This document shows, piece after piece, positions 19,439 through 26,730 of a stretch of DNA of 64,000 nt. Within the stretch, counting starts at the first letter, position 1, and the number at the start of each line of letters is the position of its first letter. The stretch lies in the IMG/VR virus record IMGVR_UViG_3300048033_001554, positions 20,354 to 84,353 of that record; one strand, given 5' to 3'. This DNA is from a virus. The position numbers and the translations under genes were made by a program. The notes under the pieces were generated by a model. It saw only the letters and a list, made by a program, of their open reading frames with translations. It did no database searches and was not told the DNA's origin.

Positions 19439-19810
19439 TTATACCTCTCTATAATAATAAATGATATTATCACCATTATCTTCTCGAGTCCAGTCAACAA
19501 CATCTTCACCAACTCTTCCTGATTCTTCTGAATACTTTTCAATTAAGTAGTCGTTAAACTCTGCTTCTGCCAAAGGCCATTGGTGATATGGATCTAAAAT
19601 ATTATTAGACAAATACACAAGCCAAACATAATCAACAGAACCGTAATAATAATTTGCAATATCTTCAGCACGTTCACCTTCTTTAATAGTAAAAGGCAAA
19701 TACAAAGCTGGATTAGAAACTACCAATTGAGTAAAATTAGTACGGCGAGTAATATCTTTTACTTTATAGCCTTCGTAATCTACTGTTGGAAAATTTTCGA
19801 AATATTTCAT
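19439..19810 (-). CDS. 53: Baseplate wedge subunit gp53
   Basis: 123 residues, shorter than T4 gp53 (about 196). The gp53 core is clear: DITRRTNFTQLV near residue 19, then a LysM-like segment PFTIKEGERAEDIANYYYGS and VDYVWLVYLSNNILDPYHQW, with the W-P-L-A-x-x-x-F ending (WPLAEAEFNDYL). gp53 closes the wedge around the gp6 ring. ATG overlaps the gp48-like stop by one base. Confidence 0.88.
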   Translation of the reverse strand: MKYFENFPTVDYEGYKVKDITRRTNFTQLVVSNPALYLPFTIKEGERAEDIANYYYGSVDYVWLVYLSNNILDPYHQWPLAEAEFNDYLIEKYSEESGRVGEDVVDWTREDNGDNIIYYYREV

Positions 19811-20883
19811 TATTGAGCTCCTGGATCTTGTGGTGGAGTCTCAACAGCTTCGTCAACAGCACCACTTGTAGTGTCATCACCTTCTTCATAGTCGTCGGCC
19901 GTTTGAATAGAAAGTTCTTGTAATGACAGTGATATGCTAACTCCAGCAGGTTTACCACCTTTCATAATAGAAACACCGCCACCTGCACCATAGTCAACAG
20001 TAAAGTTTTGAACCATTGCTGGCTTAAAGCTCATAAAAGAGTTTTCATCAATACCAATTAAATATATCTTAACAACGTGCGGATATTTAAGAAAAGCTCT
20101 TTCAAAATCAACCACAGTACCAAGGCTAAAGTTTTCAGTTGCTGGAAGAACAGATCTTTTCATAACATTTATTATTTTGTTGATTTGATCTGAATCTTCT
20201 TTATTGCTTGGAAACAACTCCCAATTAAATTGATGGGATCTTAAACCAACACCTTCAAAAGCTAATGTTTCTTTTGGGTTTAAAGCTGAACCGAAAACTT
20301 GGTTTGCAGTAGATCCCATATTGTCACTAACATAAGGACTAAACTTTTGAAGCAAGTATTGAGCTGCTTTTGCTGTATTGGCAACACCCATATCAGACAG
20401 TGTTTTAGTTAAGCTTCCCATCACATCGCCGCTGCCACCTGCCATGGCACTACCCATGAACTGCGCAAAGTTTGCTCCACCTTGTTGTAGTTTTCCAGCC
20501 ACATCACCAATAGTAGTATCTCCGCCAGCTAAACCTGCAAGGCCTGACGCTAGCTTTTCTGCAATAGGATCCATACTAAAACCGTTTAAAGTAATATCAG
20601 TTGAGTCAGAAAGTTGTTTTGGAAATGGCAATTCTATTGCTCTACTATTTCTTAAATTGGCTCCAGATGTTCTGCCAGCTTCGCCAAGCGCATTAGCTGA
20701 TAATAGACCAGAGACGTATTCGCTAGATCCGCCATTATTTTTAGTATATCCTTTTTCAAAGCTATATTCTTCGAAAACTAAAAGCATAGTATGAGGATGT
20801 GGTTTAGAAGGAAATCTATAGATGTTAGCGGTAGCGCTTTGCTTTTCGCTTGCCCTTCTATATACCTCTGGTCTACTGCTCAT
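19810..20883 (-). CDS. 48: Baseplate tail-tube cap protein, gp48-like
   Basis: 357 residues (T4 gp48: 364). N-terminal half is Gly/Ala/Ser-rich with many small residues (GLAGLAGGD, AMAGGSGDVMGSL); C-terminal half has the tube-cap pattern HQFNWELFPSN...INKIINVMK, then SFMSFKPAMVQNFTVDYGAG and VSISLSLQELSIQT, which parallels the VFTWDLTPR and IQSIRFDKTPNG...TLEITMREI blocks of T4 gp48. First gene of the minus-strand baseplate operon, with a late promoter at 20921-20928. gp54 is the other possibility; length and composition favour gp48. Confidence 0.65.
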   Translation of the reverse strand: MSSRPEVYRRASEKQSATANIYRFPSKPHPHTMLLVFEEYSFEKGYTKNNGGSSEYVSGLLSANALGEAGRTSGANLRNSRAIELPFPKQLSDSTDITLNGFSMDPIAEKLASGLAGLAGGDTTIGDVAGKLQQGGANFAQFMGSAMAGGSGDVMGSLTKTLSDMGVANTAKAAQYLLQKFSPYVSDNMGSTANQVFGSALNPKETLAFEGVGLRSHQFNWELFPSNKEDSDQINKIINVMKRSVLPATENFSLGTVVDFERAFLKYPHVVKIYLIGIDENSFMSFKPAMVQNFTVDYGAGGGVSIMKGGKPAGVSISLSLQELSIQTADDYEEGDDTTSGAVDEAVETPPQDPGAQ

Positions 20884-20900
20884 TGTGTTGTGCCCTTGAT

Positions 20901-20908
20901 TATAAATA
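20901..20908 (+). promoter_or_regulatory. T4-type late promoter, rightward (gp4 operon)
   Basis: Perfect TATAAATA on the plus strand, 39 bases before the gp4 start. It faces the leftward late promoter at 20921-20928; the two elements are separated by only 12 bases. Confidence 0.8.
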
Positions 20909-20920
20909 GTTTATTAGTTC

Positions 20921-20928
20921 TATTTATA
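20921..20928 (-). promoter_or_regulatory. T4-type late promoter, leftward (baseplate operon)
   Basis: Perfect TATAAATA on the minus strand (TATTTATA on plus), 37 bases upstream of the gp48-like ATG. The start sites predicted for this and the opposing promoter nearly coincide, at about 20914-20915. Confidence 0.8.
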
Positions 20929-20947
20929 ACAAATCGTGAGGTAACAT

Positions 20948-21403
20948 TTGGCGTATAATGGAAGGTTTCGGCCTAAAAACCCTCATAAATACAAGGGTGA
21001 TCCAACTAAGATTATTTATAGATCTTCTTGGGAGCTAAGATTTTTTAGCACTTGCGATAGACACCCAGATGTAATATGGTGGCAAAGTGAAGAAGTAGTT
21101 GTACCATATGTTTCTCCAATTGATGGGCGTAGGCATAGATATTTCCCTGATGTGATTACTCATGTTAGAACTTCTGATGGAAAGACAAAAACGATTATGA
21201 TTGAAATTAAACCGAAGGCTCAAACCAAGCCTCCGGATAGATCTAAAAAGAATACTGCCAAGGGACGAGTATCTAGAAGATATTTGAACGAGGTTAAAAC
21301 ATACGGGATTAACGAAGCAAAGTGGAAAGCAGCTAAAATATACTGCGCACAACGTGGATGGGAATTCAAAATTTATACTGAAGATACATTAGGAATCAAA
21401 TAG
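20948..21403 (+). CDS. 4: Head completion protein gp4
   Basis: 151 residues, the size of T4 gp4 (150). Starts at TTG: the residues that follow (AYNGRFRPKNPHKYKGDPTK) are the conserved gp4 N-terminus, no in-frame ATG is nearby, and GAGG sits 6 bases upstream. The fold is nuclease-like: YRSSWELRF, then WWQSEEVVVPY, RRHRYFPDV and MIEIKPKAQT (the D...ExK arrangement of PD-(D/E)XK enzymes). gp4/gp50 finishes packaged heads before tail joining. First gene of the rightward late operon. Confidence 0.88.
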   Translation: MAYNGRFRPKNPHKYKGDPTKIIYRSSWELRFFSTCDRHPDVIWWQSEEVVVPYVSPIDGRRHRYFPDVITHVRTSDGKTKTIMIEIKPKAQTKPPDRSKKNTAKGRVSRRYLNEVKTYGINEAKWKAAKIYCAQRGWEFKIYTEDTLGIK

Positions 21404-22027
21404 ATGGCTGAAATATTTAACGATATATTGCTTAGAGGTATTAGATCAGGACAAGCTCCTGCTCGTTCAGCTGCTGCCCGCGATTGGTATAGAACACAAG
21501 CTAAAGAAGTTACACGAACAAAAAGAAATAGATCACAAGGTGATAAGCTTATTCGAGAGCTAAGATCTGATAAAGATCGTAGGCAGGATAGCAAATTTAT
21601 GATGGGTAATATGTACCTATTTGCTTATGATCCTAAACATAAAGACACACTACCATATTATGATAGGTTTCCACTCATATTTCCAATAAATAAAGCAAAG
21701 GGTGGATTTCTTGGAATTAACATGCATTATTTGCCACCGATATTAAGGGCAAAACTAATGGATCAATTATATACCATACTCAATAATAAGAATTTTGACG
21801 AATCAACAAGACTTACAGCATCATATAAAGTTTTAAATGGAGCAGCTAAATTTAAAGAATTTGGTCCTTGTATTAAACATTATTTGAATGCGCATGTAAG
21901 AGCAAAGCCAGCGTATATTAACCCAGCAGAATGGGATATCGCATTGTTCTTACCGACGCAGAAATTTGTTGGTGCTACTGCAAGTCAAGTATATGCTGAT
22001 TCTAGAAAAATCATAAGAGGCAAATAA
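21404..22027 (+). CDS. 2: DNA end protector, gp2-like
   Basis: 207 residues; ATG follows the gp4 stop directly. The core GNMYLFAYDPKHKDTLPYYD followed by FPLIFPINKAKGGFLGIN, MHYLPPILRAKLMD and the FGPCIKHYLNAHV block match the protein annotated as DNA end protector gp2 in marine T4-like phages, as I remember it. The first 60 residues are basic (KEVTRTKRNRSQGDKLIREL), fitting DNA contact. gp2 binds packaged DNA ends and blocks host exonuclease. Shorter than T4 gp2 (274). The position beside gp4 supports the call. Confidence 0.6.
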   Translation: MAEIFNDILLRGIRSGQAPARSAAARDWYRTQAKEVTRTKRNRSQGDKLIRELRSDKDRRQDSKFMMGNMYLFAYDPKHKDTLPYYDRFPLIFPINKAKGGFLGINMHYLPPILRAKLMDQLYTILNNKNFDESTRLTASYKVLNGAAKFKEFGPCIKHYLNAHVRAKPAYINPAEWDIALFLPTQKFVGATASQVYADSRKIIRGK

Positions 22028-22773
22028 TGGCATTTAGGATAAACGAATTTAAATCACAAATGGATTACTTTGGAGGTCCAGCTCGTGGATCTTTGTTTGA
22101 AGTGCAAATCGTTACTCCAAAAGGAGTTAAGTCTAGAGCAAATTCAAGAGACTTAATTTTCTTTTGTAAAAATGCTTCTATACCTGGAATGACCATCAAT
22201 GCTGCTCAAAATGAACAGGTTGGCCAGTTTCGTAAAATGATGCCACAATCTATACAAATTGAACCAGTACAAGCTATCTTTATGCTCGATTCAGATCACC
22301 AAGTATTATCTTTTTTCCATTCATGGATGCAAAACATTGTTAACTATGGTACTGCAGCTGGTGATTTTGCTGAGGTGGGTGGCAAACTTCCTTTTGAAAT
22401 TGGATATAAAGATGAATATTCTTGTCGTGTTATCATTAGACAATACTCAACAAACTATCAAACATCAGGTCAATATTATGAAGTAATATTAGATAATGCG
22501 TTTCCAATTGCGGTTGGTGACGTTGATCTCGCGTGGGAATCCAGCGACAGCTATTCAGTACTACCAGTGAGTTTCCAGTATGATCGTATTGAAGTTACTG
22601 GCGAACAAATTGGTTCACCTACTGCTCGGTTTGGTAGAGGTAATGGTGTACTTGATTTATTCAATGCAATCGGATCTTTTGGGCAATTGATTGGTCAAAA
22701 CTTGGTTCCACGCTCAGTACAAGAAGCAGTAGATAAATATACGCGCGTCAGAAACGCAATTGATAGATTTTAA
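22027..22773 (+). CDS. 54: Tail tube-type protein, gp54-like tube initiator
   Basis: 248 residues; the ATG overlaps the gp2-like stop. Tube-fold pattern resembling T4 gp19/gp54: ARGSLFEVQIVTP, FFCKNASIPGMTI, RKMMPQSIQIEPVQAIFMLD, then IIRQYSTNYQTSGQYYEV and the AFPIAVGDVDLAWESSD segment, close to gp19's LWPTNVGELQLDWDS. The extra 55-residue C-terminus and the place among the gp48, gp4 and tape-measure genes favour gp54, which starts tube assembly on the baseplate, over the major tube protein gp19. The distinction is not certain. Confidence 0.55.
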   Translation: MAFRINEFKSQMDYFGGPARGSLFEVQIVTPKGVKSRANSRDLIFFCKNASIPGMTINAAQNEQVGQFRKMMPQSIQIEPVQAIFMLDSDHQVLSFFHSWMQNIVNYGTAAGDFAEVGGKLPFEIGYKDEYSCRVIIRQYSTNYQTSGQYYEVILDNAFPIAVGDVDLAWESSDSYSVLPVSFQYDRIEVTGEQIGSPTARFGRGNGVLDLFNAIGSFGQLIGQNLVPRSVQEAVDKYTRVRNAIDRF

Positions 22774-22795
22774 AATGAATTTGGAGAAATAAATT

Positions 22796-23497
22796 ATGGC
22801 ATTACCTAAGATTGACTTACCTATTTTTGAAGTAAAACTTCCTTCTACCCGTGAAAAGGTAAAACTTAGACCTTTTACTGTTAAAGAAGAAAAAATACTT
22901 TTGGTTGCTCGGGAATCTGGAGCAGGTGAAGATACTATTATTGGTATTAAACAAGTAGTTAATAATTGCTTAATTGATAAAGATGTGTCAGAACTTGCGA
23001 TGTTTGATTTAGAATTTGTATTAGTTGTTTTAAGATCAAGATCAGTAGACAACAACGTTTCTTTCCAAATCCAAGATCCTGATACTGAAGAAGTAGTAGA
23101 CTTATCAGTTGACCTAGACGATATTACTATTGTTAGAAAAGAAGATCACACTAATAAAGTTCAAATTAACGAAGATTATACTTTATTTTTAAAGTATCCA
23201 ACGATAGACGAATTTATTAAGATTTCTTCTTTGGATGATGGCGATCCATTGGCAAGTTATTTTATTATGATTTCTTGTTTGGATAGTGTAGTATCTGAAG
23301 ATGAAGTACACTATTTTAAAGACTACACTGAAGAAGAAATTAATGATTTCATGGAAAATACATCCGGTGAAGTTATTAAAGGAATTCAACATTTCTTTGA
23401 AACAGTTCCAAAGCTTAGACATGAAATGAAATATACGAATAAAAATGGCGATGAAAAAACTTTCGTACTTGAAGGAATGAATAGTTTTTTTATCTAG
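22796..23497 (+). CDS. 26: gp26-like baseplate hub / tail chaperone protein (T4_baseplate family)
   Basis: 233 residues (T4 gp26: 208). N-terminal LPKIDLPIFEVKLPSTREKV, then LRPFTVKEEKILLVARESG and KQVVNNCLID, is the signature of the T4_baseplate (gp26) family. C-terminus is helical (EEEINDFMENTSGEVIKGI). T4 gp26 is described as a hub subunit, but this gene lies between a tube gene and the tape measure and ends on the slippery heptamer T TTT TTT (23485-23491), with the -1 frame open into the next ORF. A minority product of 289 residues ending at 23664 is therefore likely. See the frameshift element. Confidence 0.8.
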   Translation: MALPKIDLPIFEVKLPSTREKVKLRPFTVKEEKILLVARESGAGEDTIIGIKQVVNNCLIDKDVSELAMFDLEFVLVVLRSRSVDNNVSFQIQDPDTEEVVDLSVDLDDITIVRKEDHTNKVQINEDYTLFLKYPTIDEFIKISSLDDGDPLASYFIMISCLDSVVSEDEVHYFKDYTEEEINDFMENTSGEVIKGIQHFFETVPKLRHEMKYTNKNGDEKTFVLEGMNSFFI

Positions 23498-23556
23498 TGC
23501 TGTGCCACATCAATTTAGGGGATTACTATAAAATGATATTTTCTATGGCACAGCAC
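23485..23556 (+). promoter_or_regulatory. Candidate programmed -1 ribosomal frameshift signal
   Basis: In the gp26 frame the codons read AGT TTT TTT ATC TAG. T(23485)-TTT-TTT(23491) is a canonical X XXY YYZ heptamer. After a 5-base spacer comes an 11-bp perfect stem, GTGCTGTGCCA (23497-23507) with TGGCACAGCAC (23546-23556), around a 38-base loop. The loop holds the AGGGG ribosome-binding site and the ATG (23533) of the downstream small ORF. The -1 frame has no stop between the heptamer and 23664. Everything here is read directly; frameshifting itself is inferred. Confidence 0.75.
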
Positions 23557-23664
23557 CATAAATATTCTATATCTGAGATTGAAAGTATGCTACCTTATGA
23601 AAGAGATTTATATTTTGGTATGTTAGTTGATTATATAGAAAAACAAAACGAAAAAAATAGTTAA
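23533..23664 (+). CDS. Small ORF in the -1 frame of gp26 (T-like chaperone extension)
   Basis: 43 residues if started at the ATG at 23533; a second in-frame ATG is at 23545. Contains IESMLPYERDLYFGMLVDY, a short helix pair like the small proteins I recall between gp26 and gp29 in marine T4-likes (sometimes labelled gp51). The frame joins gp26 through the slippery site, so the sequence may be made as the C-terminus of a gp26 fusion, as a free peptide from the AGGGG site, or both. It is far shorter than T4 gp51, so that symbol is not used. Confidence 0.75.
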   Translation: MIFSMAQHHKYSISEIESMLPYERDLYFGMLVDYIEKQNEKNS

Positions 23665-23678
23665 ATAGGAATAATTTA

Positions 23679-25628
23679 ATGGCCGAGCTGTCAGACGAAA
23701 CAAAAGCTATATTAAAAGGACTAAAAGATGAAGGGTTGCTTACCAGGAATACTGGTGCTAACTCTATCAAGTCTTTGGGCATTAAATTTGATAAATTTTC
23801 CGGAGTTCTTAATAGTATTAATACTAACATTATTTCTCAAAATGAAATGATGGCTAAACAATTAGACATATCTTATGATGCTGCTGCAGCGGCTAGAAAT
23901 AAAGAACAATTCGATGAAATTGATTCATCAAATGATAGTAAGCCTTCTTTACCGCAGACAGACACTGGAGGTGAAGATAAAACATATAAAGTTATTGATA
24001 CGATAGGTGAGAAAATGGCGAGTGCATTTTCTCTCAAAAACATAGCAATGGGTTTAGCGGGCGGTTTTGTAGGATACAACCTGTTAAAAGGATTTGTGGA
24101 TGAAAAAACGAATGGTGGATTTACTGCATTTGAAAGCAATATTGGAAAGATAATTACCGATATTTCTGCAGTAGACTTTAGCAAGTTTGCTCCTAGTATG
24201 GAAACTTTAACTGCAACTATTGATAAAATGAAAGAAGCAGTAGATAAAATATCAGACACAATAACAAAAATTACAGAGTTTGGTTGGGATGATTTGTTTG
24301 GTGCTTTATGGAATACTATGGGTGCTATTACTGCGTATAACTTGACTATGGGTGTTCTTAATAAAGTCATGGCGGGCAGAGCAGGTAAAGCGTCTGGGGC
24401 AGGTAAAAAAGGACTACTCAAAAAACTATTAGCAGGTGGACTTGGCGTAGGAGCAATCGCGGCGTCTGGTGCATTAACACCGGATGAAATTAAAGCGGGC
24501 AAAGCAGAAATAGATGCAGATAAAGCAAACTTAGAAAAATCACGAGCAGCACAAGCTAAATATTCAAGAGGCGGAGCTGGTAATACTAGCATTACACCAA
24601 GACCCGGCGCTATACCAGACGCGGATGGAAACGTAACTTCTAAAAGTGGTAAAGTATACGCAGCTGATAGCCCACAAGGCAAAATGATAACAACAGCCGG
24701 TGGTACCATAACACCAGATCAAAGAGCAGCACTTGGTGGGTATGATAACTATAGACCAAATGCGGCGGTGCCTTCACCAAGGGCAGCTGCAGGCGTGGCG
24801 GCAGATGCAGTAGCTGATAGCGGTGGTACTGTAGGTAAAGAAGTTTTAGCTAGAAATAAAGGTAGAATAGCTAAATTAGTTGCACAAAAAATTAGTGGTG
24901 TATTCATTAAAGCAGTTCCTGGTTTGGGTATGATAGCTGGAGCTGGTTTTGCTTTGTGGAGTTTAGCTCGTGGTGATTTTACTACAGCAGCTTTAGAAGC
25001 AGCTTCTATCCCGGCTCCTTCATTAGCTGGTGCTCCATTAGACGTAGGAGCTGTTGCTACTGCAGTATTCTTTGAAGTTACTGGTGAAACTTACAACCAA
25101 GGAAATGAAGACCACCGAGCAATTATGATTGGAATTGGTGAAGAAGTTGCTAAGCAATGGGAAGAGTGGAAAGCTAAAAGAGAACAAGAAGGCAAAGATT
25201 TTGAGCAAAAAGTTAACCAAATGGCAGCTGATGAAAGAATGGCTGGCGGTGGTGTAGATACTTCTACTACTGTTGGTGCATTTAGCGGTCAAACTCCTGA
25301 GGAATACTTCCAAAGCTTATCTGACGATCCTAACTTTAAAGGAAACTATACTTATGATAAGTATGGTACTCAATACGTCACTCGTCCAGGTAATCCTATG
25401 CGCCAAAGAGTATCATCTAGACAAGAAAGAGCGGCGCAACTGTCTTCTGTAGGAAACGGTGCAGGTGGCGGAGGTGCGGTAATAGTTAACAACAATACTA
25501 GCGCTCCAAACTATGTAACTAATGTTTCAAATGGTGGAGATACAGTAGCAGTTTCTCAAAATAGCGTTAGCGGTGGAGGTGATGGAAGTGCAACTAATTT
25601 CTATAATCTGCCAGGTGGAATCCAATAA
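23679..25628 (+). CDS. 29: Tail tape measure protein, gp29-like
   Basis: 649 residues (T4 gp29: 590). Follows the gp26 frameshift region, the usual place of a tape measure. Features: helical N-terminal third (SINTNIISQNEMMAKQL), hydrophobic segments at about 115-135 (IAMGLAGGFVGYNLL), 265-285 and 410-435 (AVPGLGMIAGAGFALWSLA), long helical stretches (KMKEAVDKISDTITKITEF; EEWKAKREQEGKDFEQKV) and a Gly/Asn/Ser-rich tail. Fixes tail length and is ejected ahead of DNA. A bidirectional terminator follows at 25631-25651. Confidence 0.75.
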   Translation: MAELSDETKAILKGLKDEGLLTRNTGANSIKSLGIKFDKFSGVLNSINTNIISQNEMMAKQLDISYDAAAAARNKEQFDEIDSSNDSKPSLPQTDTGGEDKTYKVIDTIGEKMASAFSLKNIAMGLAGGFVGYNLLKGFVDEKTNGGFTAFESNIGKIITDISAVDFSKFAPSMETLTATIDKMKEAVDKISDTITKITEFGWDDLFGALWNTMGAITAYNLTMGVLNKVMAGRAGKASGAGKKGLLKKLLAGGLGVGAIAASGALTPDEIKAGKAEIDADKANLEKSRAAQAKYSRGGAGNTSITPRPGAIPDADGNVTSKSGKVYAADSPQGKMITTAGGTITPDQRAALGGYDNYRPNAAVPSPRAAAGVAADAVADSGGTVGKEVLARNKGRIAKLVAQKISGVFIKAVPGLGMIAGAGFALWSLARGDFTTAALEAASIPAPSLAGAPLDVGAVATAVFFEVTGETYNQGNEDHRAIMIGIGEEVAKQWEEWKAKREQEGKDFEQKVNQMAADERMAGGGVDTSTTVGAFSGQTPEEYFQSLSDDPNFKGNYTYDKYGTQYVTRPGNPMRQRVSSRQERAAQLSSVGNGAGGGGAVIVNNNTSAPNYVTNVSNGGDTVAVSQNSVSGGGDGSATNFYNLPGGIQ

Positions 25629-25630
25629 AA

Positions 25631-25651
25631 AAGGGAGCGTTAAGCTCCCTT
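25631..25651 (+). terminator. Bidirectional rho-independent terminator
   Basis: AAGGGAGC, 5-base loop, GCTCCCTT just after the tape-measure stop; A-run on the left and T-rich sequence on the right, so it can serve this operon and the convergent gene at 25670-25891. Confidence 0.85.
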
Positions 25652-25669
25652 TCTCTTGTTCTTTAAATG

Positions 25670-25891
25670 TTAGTCTTTCTTAGATACGAAAGAATACATC
25701 TCTTTAGCTTTTTCCATCAAATCATCCATGCTATATGGAGTCATTGCTTCTTTAAGCTCTTCAGCATTCTTTTTTCCAGCTTCAAACATTTTTGTAGCGA
25801 ACTCGACGTTCATTTGAGTTTGCTTATCCATATAATCTTTAGCCATTTCAAGGACTTCAGTACGGATTTCGAATGGGTTTTTATTTGACAT
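25670..25891 (-). CDS. Small helical protein, phasin-like composition
   Basis: 73 residues, almost all helix: NPFEIRTEVLEMAKDYMDKQ, then NVEFATKMFEAGKKNAEELK and MEKAKEMYSF. The opening resembles a short hypothetical protein common in cyanophages and other marine T4-likes. Good ribosome site (AGGAG) before the ATG. Function unknown; the repeated amphipathic helices resemble phasins and chaperone adaptors only in composition. Confidence 0.7.
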   Translation of the reverse strand: MSNKNPFEIRTEVLEMAKDYMDKQTQMNVEFATKMFEAGKKNAEELKEAMTPYSMDDLMEKAKEMYSFVSKKD

Positions 25892-25918
25892 AATAGTTCT
25901 CCTAGTGTGTGTATGTGT

Positions 25919-26107
25919 TTAACCAGAAATGTATACACCTTTTGGTCTATACCAGTTTTTCTGGTGGAAAATCTTAGCTTTAAGATCTTCGATTGATTGA
26001 ACCTCAAATCCTACTGATCCCATGCGTTGATGTTGTAGTAGTATAAGAGCTTCTTCTATTAAGTTGATGTCTTCAACATCTAACTCAAATGTTGTATTTG
26101 GTTTCAT
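25919..26107 (-). CDS. Small conserved-type hypothetical protein
   Basis: 62 residues, acidic N-terminal helix (FELDVEDINLIEEALILL) then a basic, aromatic C-terminus (FHQKNWYRPKGVYIS). Weak ribosome site. Lies between the terminator of hsp20 (26127-26148) and the phasin-like gene. I do not recognise a family. Confidence 0.55.
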   Translation of the reverse strand: MKPNTTFELDVEDINLIEEALILLQHQRMGSVGFEVQSIEDLKAKIFHQKNWYRPKGVYISG

Positions 26108-26126
26108 AATATAGCTTTCAATAAAT

Positions 26127-26148
26127 GAGACGACCCGAAGGCCGTCTC
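26127..26148 (-). terminator. Terminator downstream of hsp20
   Basis: Minus-strand GAGACGGCC, UUCG tetraloop, GGTCGTCTC (9-bp stem with one G-U pair), followed by ATTTATT; 12 bases after the hsp20 stop. Confidence 0.75.
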
Positions 26149-26159
26149 TTTAGAGTTAT

Positions 26160-26630
26160 TTATCCTTTAAGAAGTTCTTTCTCAGTATTGCCAATAGGGA
26201 TTTTACGAGGTTTCTTCTCTTCAGGAATTACATTCTCTAGATCAATGTACAACATTCCGTGGCTAAGATCTGCGCCTCGAACTACAATTGTATCTGAGAG
26301 TGTAAAGCTTCTACAAAAAGAACGAGTTGAAATACCCTTATGCAAGTAATGTGCTTCTTCTTGATCTTCTTTTTTACCCTCGACGTGTAGAACGCCTTCT
26401 CTTACTTCGATATTAATTTCGTCTTCAAGAAAACCAGCTACAGCTATGTCGATAGTGTAGTTGTTTTCATCTACTTTAATAATATTGTATGGAGGGTAAT
26501 TGTTTGTTTGACCTGGAGTTGATGCATGCATCTTGTTTAGAATTTTATCTAATCCAATAAACATTGGGTCGTTGAGCATGCTCGCGTTTATTCTACGTGT
26601 TTGCGGATCAACTGGTTTAGTGTATGTCAT
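26160..26630 (-). CDS. hsp20: Small heat shock protein, Hsp20/IbpA family
   Basis: 156 residues from the ATG at 26630, preceded by GGAG at 9 bases; an in-frame codon further upstream lacks a site. Alpha-crystallin domain: PPYNIIKVDENNYTIDIAVA opens it, GFLEDEINIEVREGVLHVEG is the central sandwich, KGISTRSFCRSFTLSDT matches the R-x-F-x-R-x-F-x-L block, and ADLSHGMLYIDL is the GxL strand. The C-terminal IPI anchor (RKIPIGN) is present. A holdase chaperone common in marine T4-likes, possibly aiding virion protein folding. Late promoter at 26719-26726. Confidence 0.9.
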   Translation of the reverse strand: MTYTKPVDPQTRRINASMLNDPMFIGLDKILNKMHASTPGQTNNYPPYNIIKVDENNYTIDIAVAGFLEDEINIEVREGVLHVEGKKEDQEEAHYLHKGISTRSFCRSFTLSDTIVVRGADLSHGMLYIDLENVIPEEKKPRKIPIGNTEKELLKG

Positions 26631-26687
26631 ATTGCTATCTCCTTTATTAAGCAAGATTTATGTTTGCCGTTATAAACCGGCGATTAA

Positions 26688-26716
26688 AGTGTAGGAACCC
26701 GAAGCATTCCTACACT
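26688..26716 (-). terminator. Hairpin downstream of dut, at the 5' end of the hsp20 transcript
   Basis: AGTGTAGGAA paired with TTCCTACACT (10 bp, 9-base loop), 14 bases past the dUTPase stop. On the minus strand it is followed by only a short T-run (TTTAAT). The late promoter at 26719-26726 would start RNA at about 26713, inside the stem, so this may be an RNA end or processing element rather than a simple terminator. Confidence 0.55.
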
Positions 26717-26718
26717 AT

Positions 26719-26726
26719 TATTTATA
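26719..26726 (-). promoter_or_regulatory. T4-type late promoter for hsp20
   Basis: TATAAATA on the minus strand between the dUTPase stop (26731) and hsp20, about 90 bases before the hsp20 ATG. Confidence 0.65.
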
Positions 26727-26730
26727 TAGC

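Noticed and set aside
21013-21020. TATTTATA (minus-strand TATAAATA) inside gp4
   Set aside because: It falls in codons for the conserved gp4 segment KIIYRSS, so protein constraint explains it; two good late promoters already lie at 20901-20928.
23533-23664. T4 gene 51 homologue
   Set aside because: T4 gp51 is much larger; the short ORF resembles only small proteins labelled that way, and its frame continues gp26.
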